The notes under the pieces were generated by a model. That model was not told where the DNA came from. It saw nothing but the letters and a program-made list of their open reading frames with translations, and did not search any database. A stretch of DNA of 64,000 nt, taken from Jatrophihabitans endophyticus (GTDB lineage: Bacteria > Actinomycetota > Actinomycetes > Mycobacteriales > Jatrophihabitantaceae). Both the position numbers and the translations under genes were made by a program. The first letter of the stretch is position 1; the number at the start of each line of letters is the position of its first letter. Shown piece after piece: positions 54,689-63,004 of the stretch. The stretch is from positions 186,001 to 250,000 of the forward strand of contig NZ_FQVU01000001.1 in NCBI RefSeq assembly GCF_900129455.1, in the 5' to 3' direction.

Positions 54689-55719
54689 GACGCAAGAAGA
54701 TCTTCGGCCCGTTCGGCGCGGTCGTCACCGCCTCGGTCCTGGCACTCGGCCTGGCCGCCTGCGGCTCGGACAGCGGCAGCGGCTCCTCCGAGAGCGGCGG
54801 CTCCACCGGCTCGTCCGCTCCCTCGTCGTCGGCCGCGCCGTCGCCGGCCGGCGCCACCGGCACCGGCTCGGCCGAGCTGCCGACCGGCACGCCCGGCAAG
54901 GGCAAGCCCGCCGTGATCATGGGTGACAAGGACTTCGCCGAGCAGTTCCTGCTCGGCGAGCTCTACGCCCAGGCCCTGCGTGCCCGTGGCTACACGATCA
55001 ACCTCAAGGAGAACATCGGTTCTTCGGAGATCATCGACAAGGCGCTGACCAGCGGTCAGATCCAGATGTACCCCGAGTACACCGGCGTCATCTTCAGCAA
55101 CAAGGCGCTCGCCGACAAGGGCGACCACCCCAAGTCGGCCACGGTCACCTACCAGGGTGCCAAGCAGTTCGAGGAGAGCCGCGGCTACACGCTGCTCAAC
55201 CCGACGCCGTTCCAGGACGCCGACGGCGTCGCGGTCACCAAGAGCTTCGCCCAGAAGAACGGGCTCAAGACCATCGACGACCTGTCGAAGCTCAAGTCGT
55301 TCACCTACGCCGGGCCGAAGGAGAACCGCAACCGGTACCAGGGTGTCCTCGGCCTCAAGCAGGCGTACAAGCTGAACAACTTCACCTTCAGTGCGCTCCC
55401 GACGGGCAACCAGTACAGCGCCCTGGACCGCGGCAACGTCAACAGCATCGCCATCTTCACGACCGACGCCGCCCTCGCCTCGGGCAAGTACACCGTCCTC
55501 ACCGACACCAAGGGCATCTTCGGCTACCAGCAGGTGGCGCCCGTGGTGAAGCAGTCCGTGCTCAAGCAGCAGGGCCCCGAGTTCGAGCAGACCCTCAACG
55601 CCGTGAGCAAGCTGCTCACGACCGACGTGATCATCGCGCTGAACAAGGAAGTCCAGATCAACCAGAAGAAGCCGGCCGACATCGCCCGGATCTTCCTCAA
55701 GGCGAACAAGCTGCTCTGA
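54685..55719 (+). CDS. Osmolyte ABC transporter substrate-binding lipoprotein (OpuCC/OsmF-like)
   Basis: A 344-residue lipoprotein. The signal reads VVTASVLALGLAACGS with the lipobox LAAC, so it is anchored in the membrane outside the cell. A Ser/Gly linker precedes the periplasmic-binding domain of the betaine/choline type: VIMGDKDFAEQFLLGELYAQ, ENIGSSEIIDKALTSGQIQM, YPEYTGV. The ligand is probably betaine or choline, but aromatic box residues were not checked. It ends with a strong terminator hairpin at 55753. Confidence 0.93.
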   Translation: MRRKKIFGPFGAVVTASVLALGLAACGSDSGSGSSESGGSTGSSAPSSSAAPSPAGATGTGSAELPTGTPGKGKPAVIMGDKDFAEQFLLGELYAQALRARGYTINLKENIGSSEIIDKALTSGQIQMYPEYTGVIFSNKALADKGDHPKSATVTYQGAKQFEESRGYTLLNPTPFQDADGVAVTKSFAQKNGLKTIDDLSKLKSFTYAGPKENRNRYQGVLGLKQAYKLNNFTFSALPTGNQYSALDRGNVNSIAIFTTDAALASGKYTVLTDTKGIFGYQQVAPVVKQSVLKQQGPEFEQTLNAVSKLLTTDVIIALNKEVQINQKKPADIARIFLKANKLL

Positions 55720-55752
55720 TCGCCGCACTGCGCATCACTCGCCAGCACCCGG

Positions 55753-55784
55753 CGCCGCCGGTCGTCCTCGGACGGCCGGCGGCG
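55753..55784 (+). terminator. Rho-independent-type hairpin after the transporter operon
   Basis: A stem of about 14 pairs from 55753 (CGCCGCCGG... ) to 55784 (...CCGGCGGCG), with one G-T pair, closes on a CTCG tetraloop (55767-55770). It lies 34 bases after the binding-protein stop. The tail has only a T/C mix (TCGTCGTCC), as usual in high-GC actinobacteria. Confidence 0.75.
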
Positions 55785-55803
55785 TCGTCGTCCTCCGGCA
55801 TGA

Positions 55804-55809
55804 CAGGGT
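55804..55809 (+). promoter_or_regulatory. -10-like CAGGGT, leaderless promoter
   Basis: CAGGGT lies seven bases before the ATG at 55817 with no Shine-Dalgarno, the same spacing as bfr and the scramblase-like gene. It supports the ATG at 55817 as start. Confidence 0.45.
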
Positions 55810-55816
55810 GGTCGGC

Positions 55817-56287
55817 ATGGCTGAACGTTTCGAGGTGTCCCGCGTGATCGCCGCCTCCCCCGCCGAGATCTTCGCGGTGTTGACCGATCCCGCCGGGCAC
55901 GTGCGGATCGACAGCTCCGGCATGCTGCAGTCGGCCGACGGCGAGCGCGTCACCGGCGTCGACGACGAGTTCGTCGTCCACATGGACCGCGAGGCGCTGA
56001 ACGACCTGCCCATGGGTCGGTACGACGTCACCGTGATCATCACGGGCTTCGAGCAGGACCACACCATCGAGTGGATGATCTCGGGCACCGTCCAGCCGCC
56101 GATCCAGCACCGTTACGGCTACCGTCTGGAGCCGGTCGAGGGCGGCACGCGCGTCACGTCCTACTACGACTGGAGCCGGATCGAGGACCGCTATCGCGGC
56201 AAGATCGACTTCCCGGTCATCCCCGAGGGTGCGTTGCGCGCCACACTCGGCATCCTCGCTCGGACGGTCGAGAACCCGTCCCGCTAG
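55817..56287 (+). CDS. DUF2505-type SRPBCC protein
   Basis: A 156-residue START/SRPBCC-fold protein. It reads FEVSRVIAASPAEIFAVLTD near the N-terminus, then HTIEWMISGTVQPPIQHRYG and YRLEPVEGGTRVTSYYDWSR, the pattern of polyketide-cyclase/DUF2505 proteins that hold a hydrophobic ligand in a helix-grip cavity. The ligand is unknown. The ATG at 55817 is chosen over the upstream GTG (55808) because of the -10 spacing. It ends before the manganese riboswitch. Confidence 0.8.
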   Translation: MAERFEVSRVIAASPAEIFAVLTDPAGHVRIDSSGMLQSADGERVTGVDDEFVVHMDREALNDLPMGRYDVTVIITGFEQDHTIEWMISGTVQPPIQHRYGYRLEPVEGGTRVTSYYDWSRIEDRYRGKIDFPVIPEGALRATLGILARTVENPSR

Positions 56288-56294
56288 CGTCGGC

Positions 56295-56391
56295 GGCGAA
56301 CGGGAGTAGTCCCTCGACCGGATGTCGACATACTGGCCGCCCGCGGCCCGGTGTCCGGGGTCGGCTCGCACCGACCGGACGAGACGTTCGG
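56295..56391 (+). ncRNA. yybP-ykoY (manganese) riboswitch
   Basis: The three conserved blocks of the yybP-ykoY aptamer are present in order: GGGAGTAG (56302-56309), GTCGACATACT (56324-56334) and GAGACGTTCG (56381-56390). The outer helix is GCGAAC paired with GTTCG(G). Mn2+ binding by this family is established. It lies upstream of a TMEM165/UPF0016 gene, a usual partner. Downstream, CAGCCCCAGGCTG (56398-56410) and GGCTCGAGCC next to the Shine-Dalgarno may form the expression platform. Confidence 0.85.
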
Positions 56392-56476
56392 ACCTGTCAG
56401 CCCCAGGCTGCCGGTTCCGACGCGTCCGTCCGTAGGCGGTTGGTCGGTCGGCGGCTCGAGCCGAAGAGGAAGCCCC

Positions 56477-57073
56477 TTGCTCGACATCCCCGTCATCCTC
56501 AGTGTCTTCGCCTTGGTGTTCGTCGCCGAGCTACCGGACAAGACCGCCGTCGCCGGGCTGGTGCTCGGCGCTCGGTTCCCCTGGCGATGGGTGTTCGCCG
56601 GGATCGCCGCCGCCTTCCTGGTGCACGTCGTCGTCGCGGTGGCCGCCGGCTCCCTGCTCACGCTCGCACCCCACCGCGTCGTCGAGGGCGTCGTCGCGGT
56701 GCTCTTCGCAGTGGGCGCCGTCCTCATCTGGCGCGAGGGGCGCGAGCAGGACGAGGAGGACGAGGCGGAGTCGCAGGCGGTCGGCGACGATGCCGGGTTC
56801 TGGCGGATCGCCTCGCTCGGCTTCGGCGTCATCTTCGTCGCCGAGTGGGGCGACCTGACCCAGATCCTCACCGCCAACCTGGCCGCGAAGTACCACGACC
56901 CGCTGTCGGTGGGGATCGGCGCGGTGCTGGGCCTCTGGGCGGTCGGGCTGCTCGCGCTGCTCGGCGGCCGGACGCTGCTGCGCTTCGTGCCGATCGTCTG
57001 GATCACGCGGGTGGCGGCCGTGGTGATGGTCGTGCTGGCGGTCCTCAGCGGGTACGAGGCGATCCGCGGCTGA
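56477..57073 (+). CDS. TMEM165/GDT1-family (UPF0016) cation exporter
   Basis: A 198-residue membrane protein with six hydrophobic segments in two repeats. The two signature motifs read AELPDKTAVAG (E-x-x-D-K-T) and AEWGDLTQI (E-x-G-D-x-T); the first has Pro for the usual Gly. Homologues such as MneA export manganese, and the manganese riboswitch upstream agrees with that. The start is TTG at 56477 with AGAGGA about seven bases before it; no ATG or GTG lies at that position. The acidic loop EQDEEDEAE lies between the repeats. Confidence 0.9.
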   Translation: MLDIPVILSVFALVFVAELPDKTAVAGLVLGARFPWRWVFAGIAAAFLVHVVVAVAAGSLLTLAPHRVVEGVVAVLFAVGAVLIWREGREQDEEDEAESQAVGDDAGFWRIASLGFGVIFVAEWGDLTQILTANLAAKYHDPLSVGIGAVLGLWAVGLLALLGGRTLLRFVPIVWITRVAAVVMVVLAVLSGYEAIRG

Positions 57074-57336
57074 CCCGTCCCCCGACCCGGCGTTACGGTG
57101 CCGGTGTCCGCGGCGCGAAACGGGCGCTCCCGTGACTACCGCTCGGTAACCCGGACTTCGCATGACGTCCTGGCGTGTCGCGGTGTGGACGGTGGCGCAG
57201 CGAGGTATGCCGGGGGGCGAGCGCGGCGGCGTCTCTACCCCCGATGGGCGTCCCGCATCCCCCGCTCACGCTCTGCGACCAGCGGCTCGGCATCGTTCCC
57301 CCGACGATCCGGGCCGTTGCTCGCGTTAAGCGGCGC

Positions 57337-58017
57337 TCAGCTGTCGCCGCCGCCACGCCGCCGACCGCCGGGCAGCCGGTTCGCGAGGTCGGACAGCGGC
57401 ACCACCGCCTCGCCCAGCTCGTCGATCGAAGCCCGCAGCCGCGGCATGGCCTCGATCAGCGCCTCGAACGTGGGTTGCAGCCGCTCCAGCTTGACCCCGA
57501 GCTCGACGAGCTGGTCGAGCGTGCCGCCGTGGGCCACGAGCTTGTCGACGAAGCCGTCCTCCTGCAGCGTCCGCTCGGCGACGCCCCCGTCGGCAAGCAG
57601 CCGCTCCAGCAGCCCCCCGGGTGCGGTGACGCGATCGAGCGCGCCGCCGGGTGCGAGCAGCCGCTCCAGCGGGCCGTTCGGTGCGGTGAGCAGGTCGACC
57701 GGGCCACCCGGCGCGAGCAGCCGCTCCAGCGGCCCACCGTCCCCGAGCAGCCGCGCCATGGGCCCGTCGTCGGCCAGGATGCGGTCCAGCATGCCGCCGG
57801 GCGCGATGGCGCGGCCGAGCGGCCGGTGCGTAGACGCCGCCCGGGCCAGCTCGGCGAGCCGGCCGAGCGGGCTCTCCGGATCCTTGGCCATCGCCTCGAG
57901 CCGGCCGATGAGCCCTTCCGGGGAGAGCAGGGCCGAGAGCGCCAGGGTGACGTCGGTCCCCGCCGTCGCGAGGCGTGCCGGCAGGTTCAACAGGTCACCA
58001 GGGGTGCGCAGGGCCAT
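57337..58017 (-). CDS. Unknown protein with degenerate decapeptide repeats
   Basis: A 226-residue protein of unknown function. The central ~90 residues are nine or so ten-residue units of the type GGPLERLLAP (GGPVDLLTAP, NGPLERLLAP, GGALDRVTAP, GGLLERLLAD, and so on), each with Gly-Gly/Gly-Pro turns and L-E-R-L-L cores. The N-terminal ~60 and the C-terminal ~60 residues are helical. No signal or membrane segment is evident. Such repeats could form a short solenoid. The ATG at 58017 starts MALRTPGDLLNLP; a longer frame adds an R-rich leader. Confidence 0.78.
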   Translation of the reverse strand: MALRTPGDLLNLPARLATAGTDVTLALSALLSPEGLIGRLEAMAKDPESPLGRLAELARAASTHRPLGRAIAPGGMLDRILADDGPMARLLGDGGPLERLLAPGGPVDLLTAPNGPLERLLAPGGALDRVTAPGGLLERLLADGGVAERTLQEDGFVDKLVAHGGTLDQLVELGVKLERLQPTFEALIEAMPRLRASIDELGEAVVPLSDLANRLPGGRRRGGGDS

Positions 58018-58075
58018 GTGGGCAGCTTTCGCGAGGCGGCGGCGGGGTGTCCCATCCTGCCGCGCCCGCACCCGG

Positions 58076-58894
58076 CTAACCAGCCGACACGGTGTACACC
58101 GCGACCGGTTCGCTCACACCCTTGAACGCGACCTCCCCCTCGCTGCGGAACGTCACGTCGCGCAGGCCCGCCGCCGCGTCCCGGGTGGCCGCACTCGTGA
58201 GGATCTGGCCGCCGGTGGCATGGGCGGCGATGCGCGCGCACACCGCGACGTTGTGGCCCAGGTAGTCACCGTCGCGGCTGACGGCCGTCCCCGTGTGCAC
58301 GCCGATGCGCACCGACACCGGGACGCGGCGCAGGCGCCGTCCCCGCGGCCGGCCGAGACCCTCCTGGATGGCCACCGCGGCGCGCACCGCGGCCTGCGCC
58401 GTCGGGAAGACGGCCATGAAGCCGTCGCCGACCGTCTTGACCACGAGACCGTCCCGCTCCTCGATGCCGCGGCGGACGAGCCGGTCGTGGGCGGCGAGGA
58501 CGCGCGTCCACTCGTCGTCGCCGACGCGCTCGTTCAACGCGGTGGAGTCGGTGATGTCGGAGAAGAACAGCGTGACGACGCCGTCGTCGTCGGCGACCCG
58601 GACGATGCGCTCGCGGTCGGCCGCCGCCCACCGCAGCAGGTCGTCCAGCGAGGACGACAGCAGCTCGGACATCCCGTGCTCGCGCAGCACGCCGGCCCGC
58701 CGGACCACGTCGCGCACCACGCGCCCGGTGGCCTCCAGGGCACCGGTGCGCGGCGCCGGATGCAGCGACTCCTGCAGCGTGGCGAGCTCCGTCCGCAGCC
58801 GGCTGCGGGACCGCAGCACGAGCGCGAGCGCGGCCGACTGCGCGGCCAGCGCGACGACCAGGACGGCGATCAGGACGACGGCGGCCACTCCCAT
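58076..58894 (-). CDS. Membrane-anchored class III adenylate/guanylate cyclase-like protein
   Basis: A 272-residue protein with one N-terminal membrane segment (VAAVVLIAVLVVALAAQSAAL) and a cytoplasmic cyclase homology domain (~110-260). The metal aspartates are in FSDITDST and VGDGFMAVF, and the base-selecting lysine in VVKTVGDG. The usual V-N-x-A-A-R motif reads VAVCAR, so the transition-state asparagine is replaced by alanine while the arginine remains. Activity may be low or lost. The ATG at 58894 gives MGVAAVVLIAVL. It lies 19 bases before paaK's stop on the same strand. Confidence 0.85.
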   Translation of the reverse strand: MGVAAVVLIAVLVVALAAQSAALALVLRSRSRLRTELATLQESLHPAPRTGALEATGRVVRDVVRRAGVLREHGMSELLSSSLDDLLRWAAADRERIVRVADDDGVVTLFFSDITDSTALNERVGDDEWTRVLAAHDRLVRRGIEERDGLVVKTVGDGFMAVFPTAQAAVRAAVAIQEGLGRPRGRRLRRVPVSVRIGVHTGTAVSRDGDYLGHNVAVCARIAAHATGGQILTSAATRDAAAGLRDVTFRSEGEVAFKGVSEPVAVYTVSAG

Positions 58895-58913
58895 GACGCC
58901 GTAGCCTGCCGTA

Positions 58914-60212
58914 TCAGCGCGGGCGTTCGTCGACGATCCGCCGCATCTTGCCCATCGAGCGTTCGACGGAGTCCGGTTCGAGCACGCGGACGGTGGTGCT
59001 GACGCCGATCGTGTTCTTGATGGCCGCGACGAGCCGCGCGGCCGCCGCCTCGGCGTCCGCGGGGCTCGCGTCGCCACGGCGCTCCACGTGCACGCTTAAC
59101 TCGTCGAGCCGGTTGGGCCGCGCCAGGCGCAGCTGGAAGTGCGGCGAGAGGGCCGGTGTGCGCAGCACGAGCTCCTCGATCTGCGTCGGGAAGAGGTTGA
59201 CGCCGCGCAGGATGATCATGTCGTCGCTGCGTCCCGTGATCTTCTCCATGCGCCGCATCGTGCGCGCGGTGCCGGGCAGCAACCGGGTGAGGTCGCGGGT
59301 GCGGTAGCGGACCACGGGCATGGCCTGCTTGGTCAGCGACGTGAACACGAGCTCGCCCTCGGCGCCGTCGGGCAGCACCTCCCCGGTGAGCGGGTCGACG
59401 ATCTCCGGGTAGAAGTGGTCCTCCCACACGTGCAGGCCGTCCTTGGTCTCGACGCACTCCTGCGCCACGCCGGGTCCCATGACCTCGGACAGCCCGTAGA
59501 TGTCGGTGGCGTCGATACCGACGCGCGCCTCCATCTCCGCACGCATCTCGTTCGTCCACGGCTCGGCGCCGAAGATGCCGTAGCGCAGCGAGCACCTGGC
59601 CGGGTCGAGCCCCTGCCGCTCCAGCTCGTCGACGATCGCGAGCATGTAGGACGGCGTCACCATGATCACGTCGGGACGGAAGTCGCGGATCAGCGTGACC
59701 TGCCGCTCGGTCATCCCGCCGGACACCGGGACGACGGTGCAGCCGAGCCGCTCGGCGCCGTAGTGCGCGCCGAGGCCGCCGGTGAACAGGCCGTAGCCGT
59801 ACGCGTTGTGCAGCACGTGCCCCGGCCGACCGCCGGCGGCGTGGATGCTGCGGGCCATCACCGTGGCCCAGGTGTCGAGGTCGGCCCGCGTGTACCCCAC
59901 GACGGTGGGCCGGCCGGTGGTGCCCGACGACGCGTGCACGCGGGCGACCTGTCCCCGCGGGACCGCGAACATGCCGAAGGGGTAGTTGTCGCGCAGGTCG
60001 GCCTTCGTGGTGAAGGGGAAGCGGGCGAGGTCGGCGAGCTCGCGGACGTCGTCGGGGTGCACCCCCGCGGCGGCGAACGCCCGTCGGTAGTGCGGGACGT
60101 TGTCGTAGGCGTGGCGCAGCGACCAGCGCAGCCGGTCGAGCTGCAGGGCACGCAGCTCGTCGAGCGACGCGGTCTCGACGGGATCGATGCCCGGGTCAGG
60201 CGTCGTAGTCAA
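58914..60212 (-). CDS. paaK: Phenylacetate-CoA ligase
   Basis: A 432-residue AMP-forming ligase that activates phenylacetate to phenylacetyl-CoA, the first step of the paa pathway. Motifs are HASSGTTGRPTVVGYT (P-loop), AYGYGLFTGG, DIYGLSEVMGPG, RYRTRDLTRL and the C-terminal SMGKMRRIVD with the adenylation lysine. The start is TTG at 60212, inside the end of paaE (17-base overlap). It is the last gene of the paaABCDEK run. Confidence 0.96.
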   Translation of the reverse strand: MTTTPDPGIDPVETASLDELRALQLDRLRWSLRHAYDNVPHYRRAFAAAGVHPDDVRELADLARFPFTTKADLRDNYPFGMFAVPRGQVARVHASSGTTGRPTVVGYTRADLDTWATVMARSIHAAGGRPGHVLHNAYGYGLFTGGLGAHYGAERLGCTVVPVSGGMTERQVTLIRDFRPDVIMVTPSYMLAIVDELERQGLDPARCSLRYGIFGAEPWTNEMRAEMEARVGIDATDIYGLSEVMGPGVAQECVETKDGLHVWEDHFYPEIVDPLTGEVLPDGAEGELVFTSLTKQAMPVVRYRTRDLTRLLPGTARTMRRMEKITGRSDDMIILRGVNLFPTQIEELVLRTPALSPHFQLRLARPNRLDELSVHVERRGDASPADAEAAAARLVAAIKNTIGVSTTVRVLEPDSVERSMGKMRRIVDERPR

Positions 60213-61281
60213 CGGTGACCTCCGGCGTGGTGGGCAGCGTCTGGCAGGTGAGCACGTACCCGGCGTCGACCTCGTCCGCCTCCAGCGCCCAGTTGCGTCG
60301 CATCGTGGCCGCGCCGGACGTGACGCGGGCGCGGCACGTACCGCAGACGCCGCCCTTGCAGGCGAAGGGGAGGTCGGGACGGAGCTGCTGCGCGCCGTCG
60401 AGCACGGTGCGCCCCGGCGGCAGGACGAGCGTGCTGGCCCGGCCGTCCAGGACGACGGTGACGCTCGCGCCGTCGCCGGTCGGGGCGTCCTCGTGATGGA
60501 CCTGCGCGGGCGGCTCGTCGCCGACCCAGAACAGCTCGCGGTGGATCCTGCTGCGGTCGACGTCGAGCTCGCCGAGAACGTCGACGGCAGCCGTGACCAT
60601 GCCGAACGGCCCGCACAGCCACCAGTGGTCGACGGCGGCGACGTCGACGGTGGCCGGGAGCAGCGTCTGCAGTCGCGCCCGGTCGAGCCGGCCGCTGTGC
60701 AGCGCGACCTCCTGCGGCTCGCGGGACAGCACGTGGACGAGCCGGAACCGGGCCGGGTGCGCGTCCTTGAGGTCGGCGACCTCGTCGGCGAACATCACGG
60801 TGTCGCTGCGCCGGTTGCCGTAGAACATCGTGACCGTGGACGTCCCGTGGGCGGCGAGGACGGAGCCTGCGATCGACAGCATCGGCGTGACGCCCGAGCC
60901 CGCCGCGACGAGCACGTGGTGCCCGGCGACGGCGAGGTCGGGGGTGAAGGTGCCGCCGGGCGGCTGCACCTCGACCACGTCGCCCACGCGGACGTCGCGT
61001 ACGAGCCACCCGGACACCGAGCCACCGGCGACCTCGCGCACGCCGATCCGCGGTGGCGCGCCGACGGGTGCGCAGATCGAGTAGGAGCGACGTTCGGCGC
61101 CGCGGCGGACGGTGAGGCTCTGCCCGGCCACGAACGCGAACTCGTCGCGCAGCTCCGGCGGGACGGCGAACGCGATCGCCACCGCGTCGTCGGTGAGCCG
61201 CTGGACGTCGCTCACGGTCAGTGCGTGGAAGGTCGTGCGGCCCGCCCCGGCCGTCGTGGCGTCGGCACTCGTGGCGGTCAC
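60196..61281 (-). CDS. paaE: Phenylacetyl-CoA epoxidase reductase subunit
   Basis: A 361-residue ferredoxin-NADP reductase-like subunit. The FAD-binding RSYSICAP, the NAD(P) site GSGVTPMLSI and the C-terminal plant-type [2Fe-2S] cluster (CKGGVCGTC ... C) are visible. It passes electrons from NADPH to PaaA. The GTG start at 61281 overlaps the paaD stop (GTGA). Confidence 0.95.
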   Translation of the reverse strand: MTATSADATTAGAGRTTFHALTVSDVQRLTDDAVAIAFAVPPELRDEFAFVAGQSLTVRRGAERRSYSICAPVGAPPRIGVREVAGGSVSGWLVRDVRVGDVVEVQPPGGTFTPDLAVAGHHVLVAAGSGVTPMLSIAGSVLAAHGTSTVTMFYGNRRSDTVMFADEVADLKDAHPARFRLVHVLSREPQEVALHSGRLDRARLQTLLPATVDVAAVDHWWLCGPFGMVTAAVDVLGELDVDRSRIHRELFWVGDEPPAQVHHEDAPTGDGASVTVVLDGRASTLVLPPGRTVLDGAQQLRPDLPFACKGGVCGTCRARVTSGAATMRRNWALEADEVDAGYVLTCQTLPTTPEVTVDYDA

Positions 61282-61769
61282 AGCGGCTTCACCGCCTCGA
61301 ACGGCTCGTCGCAGTCACCGCAGCGGTGCAGGGACTTGCACGCGGTCGCGCCGAAGTCCGCGGTGCGGCGGGTGCGTAACGAGCCACAGGCGGGGCACGG
61401 CACCGCGGGCGGCGCGGCGAGAGTCAGCGGCACCGGCCCCTGCCGCGTCGGCGCGGCCGCCGGCGGGGCGATGCCGGCCGCCGCGAGCTTGCGGCGGCCG
61501 TCGGCGGTGATCCAGTCACTGCTCCACGGTGGCGCGAGCTGCGCGCGCACCTCGACCCCGGACGCACCCGCACGCCGGAGCCGGGCGCTGACGTCGGCGC
61601 TGATCTCGCGCATGGCCGGGCATCCGCTGTACGTGGGCGTGATCGTCACGACGATCCCGTCGTCTTCTTGCGCGATATCGCGCAATATGCCGAGGTCACC
61701 GATGGTCACCGCCGGCAGCTCGGGGTCGGGCGTCGCCGCAGCGACGTCCCACAGCGTCGCTTTCACCAT
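61278..61769 (-). CDS. paaD: PaaD-type protein of phenylacetyl-CoA epoxidase (DUF59 family)
   Basis: A 163-residue protein. The N-terminal ~90 residues are a MIP18/DUF59 domain (DPELPAVTIGDLGILRDI, TPTYSGCPAM). The C-terminal ~45 residues carry CPACG and CGDCDE zinc-type knuckles. It is thought to help iron-sulphur or diiron assembly of the epoxidase. The ATG at 61769 overlaps the paaC stop by seven bases; a GTG at 61766 would give a GTGA overlap. Confidence 0.93.
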   Translation of the reverse strand: MVKATLWDVAAATPDPELPAVTIGDLGILRDIAQEDDGIVVTITPTYSGCPAMREISADVSARLRRAGASGVEVRAQLAPPWSSDWITADGRRKLAAAGIAPPAAAPTRQGPVPLTLAAPPAVPCPACGSLRTRRTADFGATACKSLHRCGDCDEPFEAVKPL

Positions 61770-62614
61770 GTGGCGTCCGGGTGCTGTCGCGCGACCGACT
61801 GGAGCTCGGCGAGCACGTAACCGAGCTCCTCGGTGTGGACGCCGTCGCGGCCCGCCCGGCCGCCGACGCCGGCGAGCGTGGCCGTGGCCGGCCGGTCGAG
61901 CCCGCCCGTGGCGAACACGGTGTCGAGAACGACGTCGACGGCCCGCGGCTCGACCCCGGCGAGGGCGTCCGGATCGTCGTCGAACAGCTCGGGCAGCAGC
62001 GGCCAGACGCCGTCCAGGGCGGCCTGCATGCGCCGGTGCGACAGCTCGGTGCCGTCGCCGAGGCGCACCACCCACTGCGCCGAGTAGTCACGGTGGTAGG
62101 TCAGCTCCTTGACCCCCTTGCCGGCGATGGCCGCGAGCACGGGGTCGGCGGCGGTCGCGAGCGACTCGAACAGCGCCAGCCGCCAGGTCGAGAACACCAG
62201 CAACCGGGCCATCAGCTCCGCGAAGTCCCGGTCGGCGCGCTCGACGAGACGGACGTTGCGGAACTCGCCCTCGGTCCGGAAGAACGCGAGGTCGTCCTCG
62301 CTGCGGTCGAGGATGCCGCCCGCGCGGGCCAGCAGCATCCGCGCCTGCCCCAGCAGATCGAGCGCGACGTTGGCGAGCGCGGTCTCCTCCTCGAGCTCGG
62401 GCATGCGGGTGATCCACTGCTGCAGCCGGTGGCTGTAGACGAGGGCGTCGTCGCCGAGCGCGAGGCAGTACCGGGCGAGCGCGGCCGGCTCCACGTCCGG
62501 GGGCACGGTCGTGTCCATGCCCGCCAGCGCGTCGGTGAAACCGGTGCCGAAGGCCCAGCGCTGCCCGTCGTCGTTGTCGTCGCCGAGCAGGTCGTACGGA
62601 TTGTCGTCGGTCAT
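61763..62614 (-). CDS. paaC: Phenylacetyl-CoA epoxidase subunit PaaC
   Basis: A 283-residue ferritin-like structural subunit that pairs with PaaA. Features are EEETALANVALDLLGQARML, RNVRLVERADRDFAELMARL and GVKELTYHRDYSAQWVVRLG, typical of PaaC. It lacks the full diiron set of PaaA, as expected for the family. It follows paaB by a few bases. Confidence 0.94.
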   Translation of the reverse strand: MTDDNPYDLLGDDNDDGQRWAFGTGFTDALAGMDTTVPPDVEPAALARYCLALGDDALVYSHRLQQWITRMPELEEETALANVALDLLGQARMLLARAGGILDRSEDDLAFFRTEGEFRNVRLVERADRDFAELMARLLVFSTWRLALFESLATAADPVLAAIAGKGVKELTYHRDYSAQWVVRLGDGTELSHRRMQAALDGVWPLLPELFDDDPDALAGVEPRAVDVVLDTVFATGGLDRPATATLAGVGGRAGRDGVHTEELGYVLAELQSVARQHPDATW

Positions 62615-62620
62615 GGCCGC

Positions 62621-63004
62621 CTACATGTGGGGGACGTCGTCGGGGATCTCGTAGAACGTCGGGTGTCGGTAGACCTTGTCGCCGGCCGGGGCGAAGAACG
62701 GGTCCTTCTCGTCCGGGCTGGAGGCGGTGATGTCCTCGGCGCGGACGACCCAGATGCTCACGCCCTCGTTGCGCCGGGTGTAGAGGTCACGCGCGTGGTG
62801 CAGGGCCATCTGGCCGTCGGCTGCGTGCAGTGAGCCGACGTGCACGTGGTTCAGGCCCCGCTTGCCCCGCAGGAAGACCTCCCACAGCGGCCACACCGAG
62901 CGCGACTTCGGCTCGACCGGGGCGTCGGACACCGGAACGGCGCCGTGCCCGCCCTCCGCCGTGTACACAACCCCGTCTCCCCGCGACTCCTCTCCTGCCG
63001 TCAC
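62621..63004 (-). CDS. paaB: Phenylacetyl-CoA epoxidase subunit PaaB
   Basis: A 127-residue PaaB. The core is [44 protein letters not shown] and [13 protein letters not shown], standard for the family. The GTG at 63004 overlaps the paaA stop (GTGA) and has GAGGAGG nine bases upstream; GTG at 62968 would give a length nearer the usual ~95-115. PaaB bridges the PaaAC units. Confidence 0.93.
   Translation of the reverse strand: MTAGEESRGDGVVYTAEGGHGAVPVSDAPVEPKSRSVWPLWEVFLRGKRGLNHVHVGSLHAADGQMALHHARDLYTRRNEGVSIWVVRAEDITASSPDEKDPFFAPAGDKVYRHPTFYEIPDDVPHM

Noticed and set aside
57074-57336. Gene in the gap after the TMEM165-type gene
   Set aside because: Frames crossing it are shadows of the neighbouring minus-strand genes; no start with ribosome site or conserved motif was seen.
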